DNA of 64,000 nucleotides from Roseovarius aestuarii (GCF_019966515.1 NZ_JAIMIB010000022.1:1-64000); one strand, 5' to 3'; counted from the first letter of the stretch, positions 27,293-36,286 are shown. Notes: generated by a model not told the origin, from the sequence alone. A program made the numbers and translations.

Positions 27293-28234
27293 CTACTTAA
27301 TGTATCTGGCGAAGCTGTATTCCAGCATCCGTGCGGTGAAGGGTCCGAGGGGCTGATCGCGTGTTTCGAATGCAAACACGCGAGTTTCAACACCCATTTC
27401 ATTCGACCCCAAACCAAGCCGATAGCTAATACACACCAAGAGCAGAGCCTCTGCTTCCTGTATGTAGCCGGTTCCGTCAAGGTAGTTGACAACGCCAACG
27501 TGCTTGAATCGGCGAAGGTTGGTAGTTTCACCCGGAAACAGGACTGGGGATTGAGAGTAGCCCCGCCTGGAAATGGCCTCATTGGAAAATTCTTGAGCCA
27601 AATCTTCGATGCTCTTACGCCAGTCTTTTCTAATGGGCTTCCATTCAAGGACAACATCGTACGCTGGGGAAAGCCCCTTGTTTTCAAAGTTGTAATTCCA
27701 TGTGAAGCGAAAGCTGTCTTTCCCAAAGTGAACGTCGCACGCGACCTCATGAATGAGAGCAACCCAAGGTCGCTTCTCCAGCCGCATCATAGCGTTGGCT
27801 TCATTGGCGGCATTCGCCGCACCCAAGGCGGCAATATTGGTCTTATCGGCTTGGATGAGGGTTCTGCGAACGTAATAAACACCGGCGCCAGTAGCCAATA
27901 CACCAAGAAAAGTTACAACCAACATACCAAGCGCCCAAAGCGCCATTTCAGTTTGGGCTACAAGGTCATCCTCCATGCGCTCGTGTTCGTTGTTGGCTTC
28001 TATTACTTCACGTATGCACTTAGATTTGCTGCCGTCCTCAGGGAGGGCGAGGCACTTTTCTATATCTTCCTCGGTATGGCGGGCGTAGGTGTCGGTATTG
28101 GCGGCATTCTCGCCTATGGCTTCTCCGTGATGCCGCCCTAGAGAGTAGATAGAAAGTGTGGCTAAAGAAACTATCGCCAATATTGCTAGGGCGGTTACAG
28201 TCTTAAATCCTGTACCTCTATCGCCTTTAAACAT
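27293..28234 (-). CDS. Transposon passenger: two-helix membrane protein
   Basis: 313 residues. Helix one is near residues 12-32 (ALAILAIVSLATLSIYSLG) and helix two near 98-120 (GMLVVTFLGVLATGAGVYYV). Between them is a charged Glu/His-rich loop. After the second helix come a short coiled-coil-like segment (ALGAANAANEANAMM) and a beta-rich domain of about 160 residues. Its start overlaps the preceding DUF6471 gene by 40 bp in another frame, so the two are coupled. GC is lower than core. No homologue of known function is recognised. Confidence 0.65.
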   Translation of the reverse strand: MFKGDRGTGFKTVTALAILAIVSLATLSIYSLGRHHGEAIGENAANTDTYARHTEEDIEKCLALPEDGSKSKCIREVIEANNEHERMEDDLVAQTEMALWALGMLVVTFLGVLATGAGVYYVRRTLIQADKTNIAALGAANAANEANAMMRLEKRPWVALIHEVACDVHFGKDSFRFTWNYNFENKGLSPAYDVVLEWKPIRKDWRKSIEDLAQEFSNEAISRRGYSQSPVLFPGETTNLRRFKHVGVVNYLDGTGYIQEAEALLLVCISYRLGLGSNEMGVETRVFAFETRDQPLGPFTARMLEYSFARYIK

Positions 28235-28416
28235 GCCAACATAAACGCTGCGCTAAACTTCCCTCGGGATAGCTTATTGGCGACGTTCACCTCTTTCTCA
28301 CTGATTCCAATATCAGCAAGTCTTTCAACGAGTTGGGCATAAGTCACGCCCTTTCTCTTCAGCTCTGATTTCAACAGGTTTGCGGCCTGTTTTTCCCAAT
28401 CATTCTGCTCCGGCAT
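28195..28416 (-). CDS. Transposon passenger: DUF6471 protein
   Basis: 73 residues matching the DUF6471 pattern: EKQAANLLKSELKRKGVTYA then LVERLADIGISEKEVNVANK and GKFSAAFMLACLKAI. The fold is probably a small helix-turn-helix domain. It is a candidate regulator of the element and lies opposite the transposase across a 100-bp divergent promoter region. It overlaps the membrane-protein gene at its 3' end. Confidence 0.7.
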   Translation of the reverse strand: MPEQNDWEKQAANLLKSELKRKGVTYAQLVERLADIGISEKEVNVANKLSRGKFSAAFMLACLKAIEVQDLRL

Positions 28417-28488
28417 ATCGACTCCAATAAAAATATATCTTTTTTAGTATATAACCTATTGAAATCAGTATGTCATCTTACTATTTTT

Positions 28489-28502
28489 GTTATGAACATA
28501 AC
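28489..28502. promoter_or_regulatory. Palindrome in divergent promoter of the transposon
   Basis: GTTATG and CATAAC around an AA centre, in AT-rich DNA 15 bp before the transposase start and between it and the divergent DUF6471 gene. A possible operator for the DUF6471 protein; this is inference only. Confidence 0.4.
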
Positions 28503-28516
28503 GGATATAGTATAAA

Positions 28517-29479
28517 ATGGCCCAGCACTTTCTTCTCTCAGCAGCTTCCCGCACTCTTAGTCTTCGCTCGGTTTATAAGGCGGGCGAGGAGGCGGCCTAT
28601 CAGACGTTTTGTGAGATGCGCTGGCCTGAGACCAATGGCGAGGCCGTTTGCCCATGCTGCGGCTTTGATGAGGCGTACAAGATCACCACGCGCCGCAAGT
28701 TCAAGTGTAAGGCGTGTCACCACCAGTTCAGCGTGACCAGCGGCACAATATTTGCCAGCCGCAAGATGGGCTTTGTGGACCTGCTGGCCGCGATCTGCAT
28801 TGTCGTGAACGCGTCAAAGGGTGTGAGCATGGTACAGTTGTCGCGTGATCTGGATTGCCAGTACAAGACAGCCTTCGTGCTGGCCCACAAACTGCGCGAA
28901 GCGATGGCACTGGAAGTCCACACTGGTGAAGTTCTGGAAGGCCATGTTGAGATTGATGGCGCATATTTTGGCGGTCATATCCGCCCGGAGAACGCCAAGG
29001 CTGACCGCAAGGACCGTCGCTTAAAGCGTCACCAGACCGGCAAGCGCCGCGTTGTGATCGCTATGCGTGAGCGTGAGGGCCGCACACTGCCGTTCGTAGG
29101 TCAGTCTGAGGCAGAAGGGGTTGCTTTGGCTAACGAGAACGTATCGCGCCTGTCCACCATGTCAGCGGATGAGGCCAGCCATTGGGATGAATTGCACATG
29201 GGCTATCACGTCGACCGCGTGAACCACTCCGAGATTTACAGCGACCACGGCAAGCACACCAATTGGGTTGAAAGCTATTTCTCGCGCTTGCGCCGCATGG
29301 TGCAGGGCCAGCATCATCACGTCAGCCCGCAGTACCTTTACCAGTATGCGAACCATGCCGCATGGCTGGAAGACAACCGCCGGACCGATAACGGGACACT
29401 GGCGCAGATTGTAGTTTCTAACTCAATGACAGCGCCAGTATCGCGCCAATGGAAGGGCTACTGGCAGCGGTCTGCATAA
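28517..29479 (+). CDS. IS1595-family transposase (ISXO2-like)
   Basis: 320 residues. The N-terminal zinc ribbon is CPCCGF... KFKCKACHHQFSVTSGTIF. The ISXO2-like catalytic domain follows, with HVEIDGAYFGG (first Asp) and SDHGKHTNWVESYFSRLRR (Glu of the triad with the family's NWVE-FS motif). Full length, no stops or frameshifts. Belongs to the 3.3-kb element with matching ends. The start ATG is preceded by an AT-rich promoter region. Confidence 0.93.
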   Translation: MAQHFLLSAASRTLSLRSVYKAGEEAAYQTFCEMRWPETNGEAVCPCCGFDEAYKITTRRKFKCKACHHQFSVTSGTIFASRKMGFVDLLAAICIVVNASKGVSMVQLSRDLDCQYKTAFVLAHKLREAMALEVHTGEVLEGHVEIDGAYFGGHIRPENAKADRKDRRLKRHQTGKRRVVIAMREREGRTLPFVGQSEAEGVALANENVSRLSTMSADEASHWDELHMGYHVDRVNHSEIYSDHGKHTNWVESYFSRLRRMVQGQHHHVSPQYLYQYANHAAWLEDNRRTDNGTLAQIVVSNSMTAPVSRQWKGYWQRSA

Positions 29480-29543
29480 GCCTCGGCACAAAATCGTGTG
29501 GTGAGCACTAGACACAAGGGCATATGATTCGGTAAAAGAAAAA

Positions 29544-29571
29544 CGCCTGAACCGTTGGAGCGGTTCAGGCG
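29544..29571. terminator. Hairpin after the transposase gene
   Basis: An 11-bp perfect stem CGCCTGAACCG / CGGTTCAGGCG with a 6-nt loop. A-rich flanks on its left would give a T-run on the minus strand, so it best terminates leftward transcription, but it can also end the transposase messenger. Confidence 0.75.
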
Positions 29572-29680
29572 AAAATGAAACCACCGTTGGCCGGTGGAAG
29601 TTTGAGAATTCTCACTGGGTTTTTACCCATATGTGGAATCACAAGTCAAGTCGGCCAACACATCGCAAGGAGAAAAAGCG

Positions 29681-30043
29681 ATGAATACGACTGTGACTTG
29701 GACCGGAAATTCCGGTTCTCAATACCGTTTCGATGTGTTTCCAGTAGGAACGCAGTTCAATCCAATATCAGGTGTCTATGTCGCCTGTAGGCGGCTCATT
29801 ACCGGACAGTTTGAGGCCCTCTATGTCGGCGAGACACAATCCTTCAAGGATCGTCTTAACGTCAATGCCGGGAATCACGATGGGCTCAGGTGTGCTGCTC
29901 GCAATGGCATGACGCATATTGGTGCCATCGTCTCGACCAGTAGTGCCGAGCGCCTGCGGATTGAAACTGATTTGCGGCATGGCCTTAATCCTTCCTGCAA
30001 CAAGCAGTCAGTTAATCCTAGACTGAATATGCGGCGTAGATAA
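29681..30043 (+). CDS. Transposon passenger: GIY-YIG-like nuclease domain protein
   Basis: 120 residues. SGVYVACRR and, 12 residues later, ALYVGETQSFKDRL match the GIY and YIG elements, with Arg in the following helix; a Glu near the end (RIETDLRHGLNPSCNKQ) fits the catalytic glutamate and the NPSCN tail common in the family. The ATG at 29681 is chosen for its AAGGAG site. Function in the element is unknown; it could be a DNA nuclease or a degenerate DNA-binding relic. Confidence 0.65.
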   Translation: MNTTVTWTGNSGSQYRFDVFPVGTQFNPISGVYVACRRLITGQFEALYVGETQSFKDRLNVNAGNHDGLRCAARNGMTHIGAIVSTSSAERLRIETDLRHGLNPSCNKQSVNPRLNMRRR

Positions 30044-30057
30044 GGCGACACATCGAC

Positions 30058-30477
30058 TCAGGGCTGGCCCTTCGGGGCCAGTTTCCACAAACACCCATCC
30101 GGCCCAAAGTCCTGCACCACATGCCCGTCTTTCTGCGCCCTCTGGATTGCATGACGCACCCGCTTAAGCACATCGGCGTGAATATCATCGCCCCAGCCCT
30201 TGGACGCAATGATCCGCGCCGCAATCGTCTCATCATCCGCAGGTTCTTTACGAAGCATTGTAATGATCGTCAGCTTCAACTCATTGCGCCCGAATAGCTG
30301 CTTGTACTTCCCACGCGGCGCTATGCCCCTGGGATCGTCCGTATAGCCACACAGCACCAGTGCACGGTCTATGGCGTCCAGATCGGCCTTAAGCGCATCT
30401 GCGGCCTTCACAGCGGCCTTGTGCTGGCCTGCTATCTCGCCGCGTTTCTTGATCAGTCCGAATATCGTATGCTCCAT
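30058..30477 (-). CDS. Transposon passenger: 139-residue unknown protein
   Basis: The first 45 residues are a charged helix (coiled-coil-like: LIKKRGEIAGQHKAAVKAAD). The rest resembles a small winged-helix region (TIITMLRKEPADDETIAARI). It starts 44 bp from the right terminal repeat. The protein is Lys/Asp-rich and has no recognised domain name. Possibly DNA-binding, by composition only. Confidence 0.55.
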   Translation of the reverse strand: MEHTIFGLIKKRGEIAGQHKAAVKAADALKADLDAIDRALVLCGYTDDPRGIAPRGKYKQLFGRNELKLTIITMLRKEPADDETIAARIIASKGWGDDIHADVLKRVRHAIQRAQKDGHVVQDFGPDGCLWKLAPKGQP

Positions 30478-30520
30478 GCCCTATTATGGATTCACGCGGC
30501 CCGATTGTTCAGATAGAATG

Positions 30521-30545
30521 TTGGTGCGTTTGATACATAAGGCCG
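30521..30545 (-). repeat. Right terminal inverted repeat of the IS1595 transposon
   Basis: 25 bp, exact reverse complement of the left repeat at 27231-27255, followed immediately by the duplicated GATTTGTC. Confidence 0.92.
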
Positions 30546-30553
30546 GATTTGTC
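30546..30553. repeat. Target-site duplication, right copy
   Basis: GATTTGTC, identical to 27223-27230. It runs into a perfect 8-bp-arm palindrome at 30550-30566 (TGTCCGCT-G-AGCGGACA), so the element inserted at the edge of a hairpin. Confidence 0.9.
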
Positions 30554-30576
30554 CGCTGAGCGGACATTAGCGCTGT

Positions 30577-30604
30577 ACTTCCGCTTTCATCGAAAAGCGG
30601 AAGT
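30577..30604 (-). terminator. Hairpin downstream of the SPOR/trypsin-like gene
   Basis: ACTTCCGCTTT pairs with AAAGCGGAAGT around a 6-nt loop, 65 bp beyond the stop of the gene at 30669. No T-run follows, so terminator function is uncertain. Confidence 0.45.
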
Positions 30605-30668
30605 GGACACGAGGCGCTGCGAACTAACCATCTGTCCGCTTCCTGCCGACACCTGCCCAAAACACAAC

Positions 30669-32435
30669 TCATTCCCAGCAGCTGACCAGTACGGTGATGT
30701 CGCTGGCATCGCGGGACAGGGTTTCGGGTGAGAGTTGACCGGACTCCGAGGTAGTGGACACATCAATACCCGCCTCAGCGAGCACCTCTTGCACCGTATC
30801 AGTTCCTGCAGCGAAACTGACTCCGTCTGGCAGTTTGCGTCCACTTTTGGGCTCGGGCAGAAGCATGCCCAGCACCGCGCCACCTGCGTCGACAACCGGT
30901 CCGCCGGCATCGCCCTCCAGCGGGGCGAGCGCGAGGCGTTTCATGCCTGCTTCGCCGTTCAGGCCGCGCAGATCGGCCAATTCGCCGAATGTCAGCGTGG
31001 GCGCGCCAAGAATGCCACCATAGGAATAACCAGCCACTGCGACCGTGGATTGCAGGCGTGGGGTGTCCTGCTGGAACCGGGCCACGGAGAGGGGCGCCAG
31101 ATCTTCGCGCGGGCGCAATACCGCGATCCCGAGCGACGTGTTGTTGGCGGCCACCTGTGCGTCGTAATCCTGATCAATGGTGATCCTGCCGCAGCCTGCC
31201 ACCACATCCGCTGTGGTCACGACGGTGCCCGCCTGATCCACGAAGAAGCCTGAGCGCGTAAGGCGCGGCTTGCGGATCTCAAGCCCGGCCACCAGATCGA
31301 TGCTCTGATCTTCGTTGTTTCCCGTCGCCGGGTCCAGCACGCCGCCGATCGGGGTGAAACTTGCCTGCATCTCGCCCAGAAGACGGGTGCGCCGCTCTTC
31401 GTCACCGGCGGGCCAGACCAGGGTGAACCCCTTGATGTGGCCGTCCTTAAACCAGACCTGGGTGTGCGAAATGCTTAGCGCCCCTTCACCGATCAGCGTG
31501 AAGCCGTCACCATCCAGCATGCGTGGCCCGGTTTCGGGCACGATTTCGAGCGTCTGCATGATGTCGTAAAGCCCTGCAAGCGTCGCTTCGTTGCCCTCCT
31601 GTGAGATCAGCAACACCTTGGCATCTACATCGCCGACGGCATTGTAATGGGCGAAGGGAGGCTCGTATTTGGCCAATTCCACCACGCCGGTCGGCAGTTT
31701 CATCTCGATGCCGACCGTTTCATCGCGCACGAACTGAATATCCAGACCTTCCAGCACGGCGTTATACTGGCGGAAAAGCTCGGCCCGCTGCAGGGTCGTC
31801 AGCACGCCCGTGGGTTCGAAATTATTGGCCTCCTGCCAGCGCGACATGGATGCGCGGGTGCCGCGGCCAAAGGCGGCATCGATGCGGCCGTCATAGACCC
31901 CGGCCCATCTCAGCGCTTCCTGAAGCTCGGCGCGTTCTTCGCGACTGAGCAGGCGTTCGCTGGCCCGTGCTTCGCGCAGGGTTTCATCTGCCGGTGCGGG
32001 GGCAATTTCAGGCTCGGATTCAGTTTCTGGCTCCGGTTGGGTTCGCGCGATCTGCGTATCGGCTTCGTTTTCTGGGACGGTCAAAGCGGGGCGGTTCAGC
32101 ACATTCGCCCCTACCGGCCAGAATTGCTGCTGATAGTCGCTGCTGAGCGCGATATAACTGTCGCGCGGAATCACCCGCTCGGCGCGGTAGACCTGTAAAA
32201 CCCGCTCAGCGTCCTCGGAGGTATAAGGCCCAAGCGCGATCGCGTACCAGCCACCACGGATGGTAAACCCGTTCACATCCTGCAAGGTCGCCGCATAACG
32301 CCGGATGCTGGCCTGCGCCCGGGTCAGGCTGGGTTGTGCTTCGATCTGCACCCAAGCCAGGTTTTGTCCTTGTGAGAATGCCGCAGGTACGGCCGCGCCA
32401 ATGGCGAAAATCACCGCGATAAAAATACGCCTCAT
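30669..32435 (-). CDS. SPOR / peptidoglycan-binding / degenerate trypsin-like protein
   Basis: 588 residues. Signal peptide (1-21, ending AAFSQ). SPOR-like repeat around 25-100. An acidic linker. A peptidoglycan-binding-1-like domain near 170-225 (LQEALRWAGVYDGRIDAAFGRGTRASMSRWQ). A middle domain. Finally a trypsin-like domain (about 395-588). The protease triad looks lost: the His region reads VTTADVVAGC rather than TAAHV-C, and the Ser motif is GDAGGP instead of GDSGGP. It is therefore probably a cell-wall-binding scaffold or regulator rather than an active protease. Divergent from glyQ. Confidence 0.85.
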   Translation of the reverse strand: MRRIFIAVIFAIGAAVPAAFSQGQNLAWVQIEAQPSLTRAQASIRRYAATLQDVNGFTIRGGWYAIALGPYTSEDAERVLQVYRAERVIPRDSYIALSSDYQQQFWPVGANVLNRPALTVPENEADTQIARTQPEPETESEPEIAPAPADETLREARASERLLSREERAELQEALRWAGVYDGRIDAAFGRGTRASMSRWQEANNFEPTGVLTTLQRAELFRQYNAVLEGLDIQFVRDETVGIEMKLPTGVVELAKYEPPFAHYNAVGDVDAKVLLISQEGNEATLAGLYDIMQTLEIVPETGPRMLDGDGFTLIGEGALSISHTQVWFKDGHIKGFTLVWPAGDEERRTRLLGEMQASFTPIGGVLDPATGNNEDQSIDLVAGLEIRKPRLTRSGFFVDQAGTVVTTADVVAGCGRITIDQDYDAQVAANNTSLGIAVLRPREDLAPLSVARFQQDTPRLQSTVAVAGYSYGGILGAPTLTFGELADLRGLNGEAGMKRLALAPLEGDAGGPVVDAGGAVLGMLLPEPKSGRKLPDGVSFAAGTDTVQEVLAEAGIDVSTTSESGQLSPETLSRDASDITVLVSCWE

Positions 32436-32520
32436 ACTCTACTCTTGCCCCTGCACGGATCGTTCAGTTCCACTTGCTGACCGCCTTTTATCAAATCCAC
32501 CGGCAGGTGCACCCAAAATA

Positions 32521-32534
32521 TGCGGCGCGCCGCA
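32521..32534. promoter_or_regulatory. 14-bp perfect palindrome before the glyQ promoter
   Basis: TGCGGCGCGCCGCA equals its own reverse complement and ends 1 bp before the -35 element of glyQ. A possible operator for a regulator of this divergent gap. Confidence 0.4.
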
Positions 32535-32535
32535 A

Positions 32536-32564
32536 TTGACCCTCTCTCGTCAGGACCGTAGGTA
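32536..32564 (+). promoter_or_regulatory. Probable sigma-70 promoter of glyQ
   Basis: TTGACC (32536-32541), a 17-bp spacer, then TAGGTA (32559-32564), 38 bp ahead of the glyQ start. Confidence 0.6.
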
Positions 32565-32601
32565 AGGGCGCAATTCTACGGCAAAACCCCAAGGGGCAGT
32601 C

Positions 32602-33531
32602 ATGGCTGAGCAGAGCGACAAACCACGCAGTTTTCAGGAGATCATCCTGAGGCTTCAATCCTATTGGGCAGGCAAGGGTTGTGCCGTGATGCAGCCCTAT
32701 GACATGGAGGTCGGTGCCGGCACGTTTCACCCTGCGACGACCCTGCGCTCGTTGGGGTCAAAACCCTGGGCTGCGGCCTATGTTCAGCCCTCGCGCCGCC
32801 CTACCGACGGGCGCTACGGTGAAAACCCGAACCGGTTGCAGCATTACTACCAGTATCAGGTGCTGATCAAACCCAGCCCGCCGGACTTGCAGGAACTCTA
32901 TCTTGGCTCACTCAGGGCCATCGGCATCGACATGGGTGTCCACGACATCCGCTTTGTCGAGGATGACTGGGAAAGCCCCACGCTTGGCGCCTGGGGGCTG
33001 GGCTGGGAGGTCTGGTGCGACGGCATGGAAGTCAGCCAGTACACCTATTTCCAGCAGGTTGGCGGCCATGATTGCCACCCGGTCTCGGGGGAGCTGACCT
33101 ATGGGCTGGAACGTCTTGCCATGTACGTGCTGGGCATCGACCACGTGATGGATATGCCGTTCAATGATCCTGATGCGCCGATTGCGCTAAGTTACGGCGA
33201 TGTGTTCCGCCAGACCGAGGAGGAATATTCCCGCTGGAATTTCGATGTCGCCAATACCGAGGTGCTGCTCAGGCACTTTGAGGAGGCCGAGGCCGAATGC
33301 GAGGCGATCCTGAGCCAGCAACATGACGACCCGAAAACCGGCAAACGCATCATCATGGCGCATCCGGCTTATGACCAATGCATCAAGGCGTCGCACATCT
33401 TCAACCTGCTCGACGCGCGCGGCGTGATCTCGGTTACCGAACGCCAGGCCTATATTGGCCGCGTCCGCGCGCTTGCCAAGAAATGCGCCGACGCCTTTGT
33501 CCAGACCGAAGCCGGGGGCGCGGCGGCGTGA
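32602..33531 (+). CDS. glyQ: Glycyl-tRNA synthetase alpha subunit
   Basis: 309 residues; catalytic subunit of the bacterial alpha2-beta2 enzyme. [37 protein letters not shown] and [20 protein letters not shown] are near-invariant family segments. Overlaps the DUF6446 gene by 4 bp (GTGA), with glyS beyond. Confidence 0.97.
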   Translation: MAEQSDKPRSFQEIILRLQSYWAGKGCAVMQPYDMEVGAGTFHPATTLRSLGSKPWAAAYVQPSRRPTDGRYGENPNRLQHYYQYQVLIKPSPPDLQELYLGSLRAIGIDMGVHDIRFVEDDWESPTLGAWGLGWEVWCDGMEVSQYTYFQQVGGHDCHPVSGELTYGLERLAMYVLGIDHVMDMPFNDPDAPIALSYGDVFRQTEEEYSRWNFDVANTEVLLRHFEEAEAECEAILSQQHDDPKTGKRIIMAHPAYDQCIKASHIFNLLDARGVISVTERQAYIGRVRALAKKCADAFVQTEAGGAAA

Positions 33532-34055
33532 CCGGAAAAATCCTAGCGGGGGTGATCTTGATTACAGCCTTGGTGGCCGGGGCGGCCATGTATTACCTTC
33601 AGGTCTATCACTTCTATGATGAGGTCGCGGCCACGGGCACGGATGACGTGCAGATGGTGTCGCTGGTCTCGGGCCAGTCCGAGCCGGTGCTCTACGACAA
33701 TTTCACCGCCATTGACGCCAGCAGCTCGCCGATCCGCTACCGCGCCTGTTTTACCACCACCATGTCTACTGCGATGCTGACCGAGACCTATGAGTATTAC
33801 GAGGCCGCCGAGCCGCTGACCGGCCCCGACTGGTTCGATTGTTTTGATGCTGAGGCGCTGGGCGCCGAGATCGAAGACGGCACCGCGCTGGCCTTTCTGG
33901 GCGAGAAAGACATCCAATACGGCATCGACCGGGTTGTTGCGGTCACCGATGACGGCCGCGGCTATGTCTGGCACCAGATCAACGAATGTGGCGAGGTTGT
34001 CTTTGACGGCAATCCCGCCCCTGAAAACTGCCCCGAACCTCCAAATGGGTACTGA
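33528..34055 (+). CDS. DUF6446 family protein
   Basis: 175 residues from a GTG that overlaps the glyQ stop. An N-terminal membrane anchor ([20 protein letters not shown]) is followed by a soluble domain with Cys residues ([25 protein letters not shown]). It is conserved between glyQ and glyS in Roseobacter-group genomes. Function is unknown. Extracytoplasmic placement is inferred from the anchor. Confidence 0.85.
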   Translation: MTGKILAGVILITALVAGAAMYYLQVYHFYDEVAATGTDDVQMVSLVSGQSEPVLYDNFTAIDASSSPIRYRACFTTTMSTAMLTETYEYYEAAEPLTGPDWFDCFDAEALGAEIEDGTALAFLGEKDIQYGIDRVVAVTDDGRGYVWHQINECGEVVFDGNPAPENCPEPPNGY

Positions 34056-34060
34056 CCACT

Positions 34061-36286
34061 ATGCCTGATCTTCTGATCGAACTTTTCTCCGAGGAAATCC
34101 CGGCCCGCATGCAATCCCGTGCAGCGGAGGATCTGAAAACCCGCATGACTGACGGGCTGGTTGAGGCCGGGTTGACCTATGCCGGGGCGGCTGCGTTTTC
34201 CACGCCGCGCCGCCTGATGCTGGCGGTCGAGGGGCTGTTGGCGGAAAGCCCGACGATCAGGGAGGAGCGCAAAGGCCCGCGCACAGATGCGCCGGAAAAA
34301 GCCATCGAAGGTTTCCTGCGCGGGGCAGGGGTATCGCGCGACGATCTGGAAGTGCGCGACGAGAAAAAGGGCCAGGTCTATTTCGCCACCATCACCAAAC
34401 CGGGCCGCGCTGCCGCCGATATTGTGGCCGAGGTTTTGGAGGCCACAATCCGGAACTTCCCCTGGCCCAAATCGATGCGGTGGGGGGCTGGGTCACTCCG
34501 CTGGGTCCGGCCTCTGCATTCGATCCTCTGCATCCTCACCGACGATGCGGGTGAGGCGCAGGTGGTGCCGCTGGAAATTGACGGCATCAAAGCGGGCCAG
34601 ACCACGCGCGGGCATCGTTTTCTGGCGCCTGATGCTTTCGCGGTCACCTCGTTTGACGATTACGCCGCAAAACTCAAGCGCGCCTCGGTGGTGCTCGACC
34701 CGGCAGAGCGCGCGGATCATATCTGGCAGGACGCCACCAATCAGGCCTTTGCCGCCGGGCTGGAAGTGGTCGAGGACAAGGGATTGCTGGCCGAGGTCGC
34801 GGGGCTGGTGGAATTCCCGGTGGTGCTGATGGGCACGATTGATACCGAATTCCTCGACCTGCCGCCCGAAGTGCTGCAAACCTCGATGAAAGAGCATCAG
34901 AAGTTCTTTTCGGTCAAAAACCCCAAGACCGGCAAGATCGAACGCTTCATCACCGTCGCCAATACCCGGACGGCTGATCACGGCGCGACCATTCTGGCGG
35001 GCAACCAAAAGGTTCTTTCGGCCCGTCTGGCGGATGCAAAATTCTTCTGGGAAAACGACTTGCGTGTCGCAAGAGACGAACAGATGAAACCGTGGCTTGA
35101 GTCTCTGAAAAACGTCACCTTCCACAACAAACTGGGCTCTCAGGCCGAGCGCATCGACCGCATTGCAGCCCTTGCCCGCGAAATCGGGCCCGTGGTCGGC
35201 GCCGATGCCGATCTGGCCGAGCAGGCCGCCCGCGTCGCCAAGGCCGATTTGTCGTCCGAGATGGTATATGAATTCCCCGAGCTTCAAGGCCTGATGGGCC
35301 GCTACTACGCCGAAGTTGCCGGACTGCCCGCCGAGGTCGCCGCCGCTTGCGAGGCGCACTATTCCCCGCTCGGCCCCTCCGATGCCGTGCCCACCGAACC
35401 GGTCTCCGTCGCCGTGGCGCTGGCCGACAAGCTCGACACGCTCACCGGTTTCTGGGCCATTAATGAAAAACCCACTGGGTCCAAAGATCCGTTTGCGCTC
35501 AGACGGGCGGCTTTGGGCGTTATTCGGTTGGTGTTGGATAACGCAGTCAGAATACACCTTGCAGCCCCGATGACTTATGCTTTTGGCTACATTCTATCGA
35601 CAAGCAGACACAACGTAGTTCTCACCCAAGCGAGTAAAATTGCAAACTTTGCGGGTAACTCTGGAGAACCAAGGTGGGCCATAAGGTTCATGGAAAGTGT
35701 TGGCTCCATGTTGGAGAAAACTGACTTTTCAGCAAGCTTAGATGAAGTTATGACGTTTAACTTGGATCTTCTTTCCTTCTTCCACGACCGCCTCAAAGTC
35801 TATCTCCGCGATCAGGGCATTCGACATGACGTGATCGACGCCTGTATCGCGATCGAGGGGAACGACGATCTGACCCTGCTGGTCAAACGCGCCACGGCGC
35901 TTTCGGATTTCCTCAAGACCGAGGATGGCGAGAACCTGTTGCAGGGCTTCAAGCGCGCCAACAACATTCTCACCCAGGCCGAGGAGAAAGACGGGGTCGA
36001 ATATTCCTACGGCGCGGATGTGAAATTTGCCGAGACGGACGTGGAAAAGGCGCTTTTTGTTGCGCTCGATGCGGGCGAACCGGCGATTACAAAGGCGCTG
36101 GAGGCCGAGGATTTCGTGGGCGCTATGGCCGCTATGGCGGCTCTGCGCGCGCCGATTGATGGGTTTTTCGAGGGCGTGCAGGTCAATACCGATAATGACA
36201 TCATCCGCCGCAACCGCCTCAACCTGCTCAACCGTATCCGCCAGATTTGCCTGCAAGCCGCCGATCTGACACGGATCGAAGGATAA
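34061..36286 (+). CDS. glyS: Glycyl-tRNA synthetase beta subunit
   Basis: 741 residues; tRNA-binding subunit with the HD-like and anticodon-binding regions. LLIELFSEEIPARMQ opens the family and the C-terminus (NRLNLLNRIRQICLQAADLTRIEG) is canonical. Typical length is about 690, so some 50 residues are extra. They lie at about 485-570 (35516-35775), where the codons turn AT-rich and the protein sequence is unlike the family. The frame is unbroken, so the enzyme should still work. Confidence 0.95.
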   Translation: MPDLLIELFSEEIPARMQSRAAEDLKTRMTDGLVEAGLTYAGAAAFSTPRRLMLAVEGLLAESPTIREERKGPRTDAPEKAIEGFLRGAGVSRDDLEVRDEKKGQVYFATITKPGRAAADIVAEVLEATIRNFPWPKSMRWGAGSLRWVRPLHSILCILTDDAGEAQVVPLEIDGIKAGQTTRGHRFLAPDAFAVTSFDDYAAKLKRASVVLDPAERADHIWQDATNQAFAAGLEVVEDKGLLAEVAGLVEFPVVLMGTIDTEFLDLPPEVLQTSMKEHQKFFSVKNPKTGKIERFITVANTRTADHGATILAGNQKVLSARLADAKFFWENDLRVARDEQMKPWLESLKNVTFHNKLGSQAERIDRIAALAREIGPVVGADADLAEQAARVAKADLSSEMVYEFPELQGLMGRYYAEVAGLPAEVAAACEAHYSPLGPSDAVPTEPVSVAVALADKLDTLTGFWAINEKPTGSKDPFALRRAALGVIRLVLDNAVRIHLAAPMTYAFGYILSTSRHNVVLTQASKIANFAGNSGEPRWAIRFMESVGSMLEKTDFSASLDEVMTFNLDLLSFFHDRLKVYLRDQGIRHDVIDACIAIEGNDDLTLLVKRATALSDFLKTEDGENLLQGFKRANNILTQAEEKDGVEYSYGADVKFAETDVEKALFVALDAGEPAITKALEAEDFVGAMAAMAALRAPIDGFFEGVQVNTDNDIIRRNRLNLLNRIRQICLQAADLTRIEG

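Larger units (their letters stand above)
27231..30545. mobile_element. IS1595-family transposon with passenger genes, 3315 bp
   Basis: Perfect 25-bp terminal inverted repeats lie at 27231-27255 (starting CGGCCTTATG) and 30521-30545, bounded by 8-bp direct repeats GATTTGTC. Inside are an IS1595/ISXO2-type transposase (28517-29479) and four other genes: a membrane protein and an overlapping DUF6471 gene leftward, a GIY-YIG-like gene rightward and a 139-residue protein leftward. Simple IS1595 elements are about 0.7-1.2 kb, so most of this one is cargo. Intact ends, duplication and transposase suggest a recent, possibly still active insertion. Confidence 0.9.
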
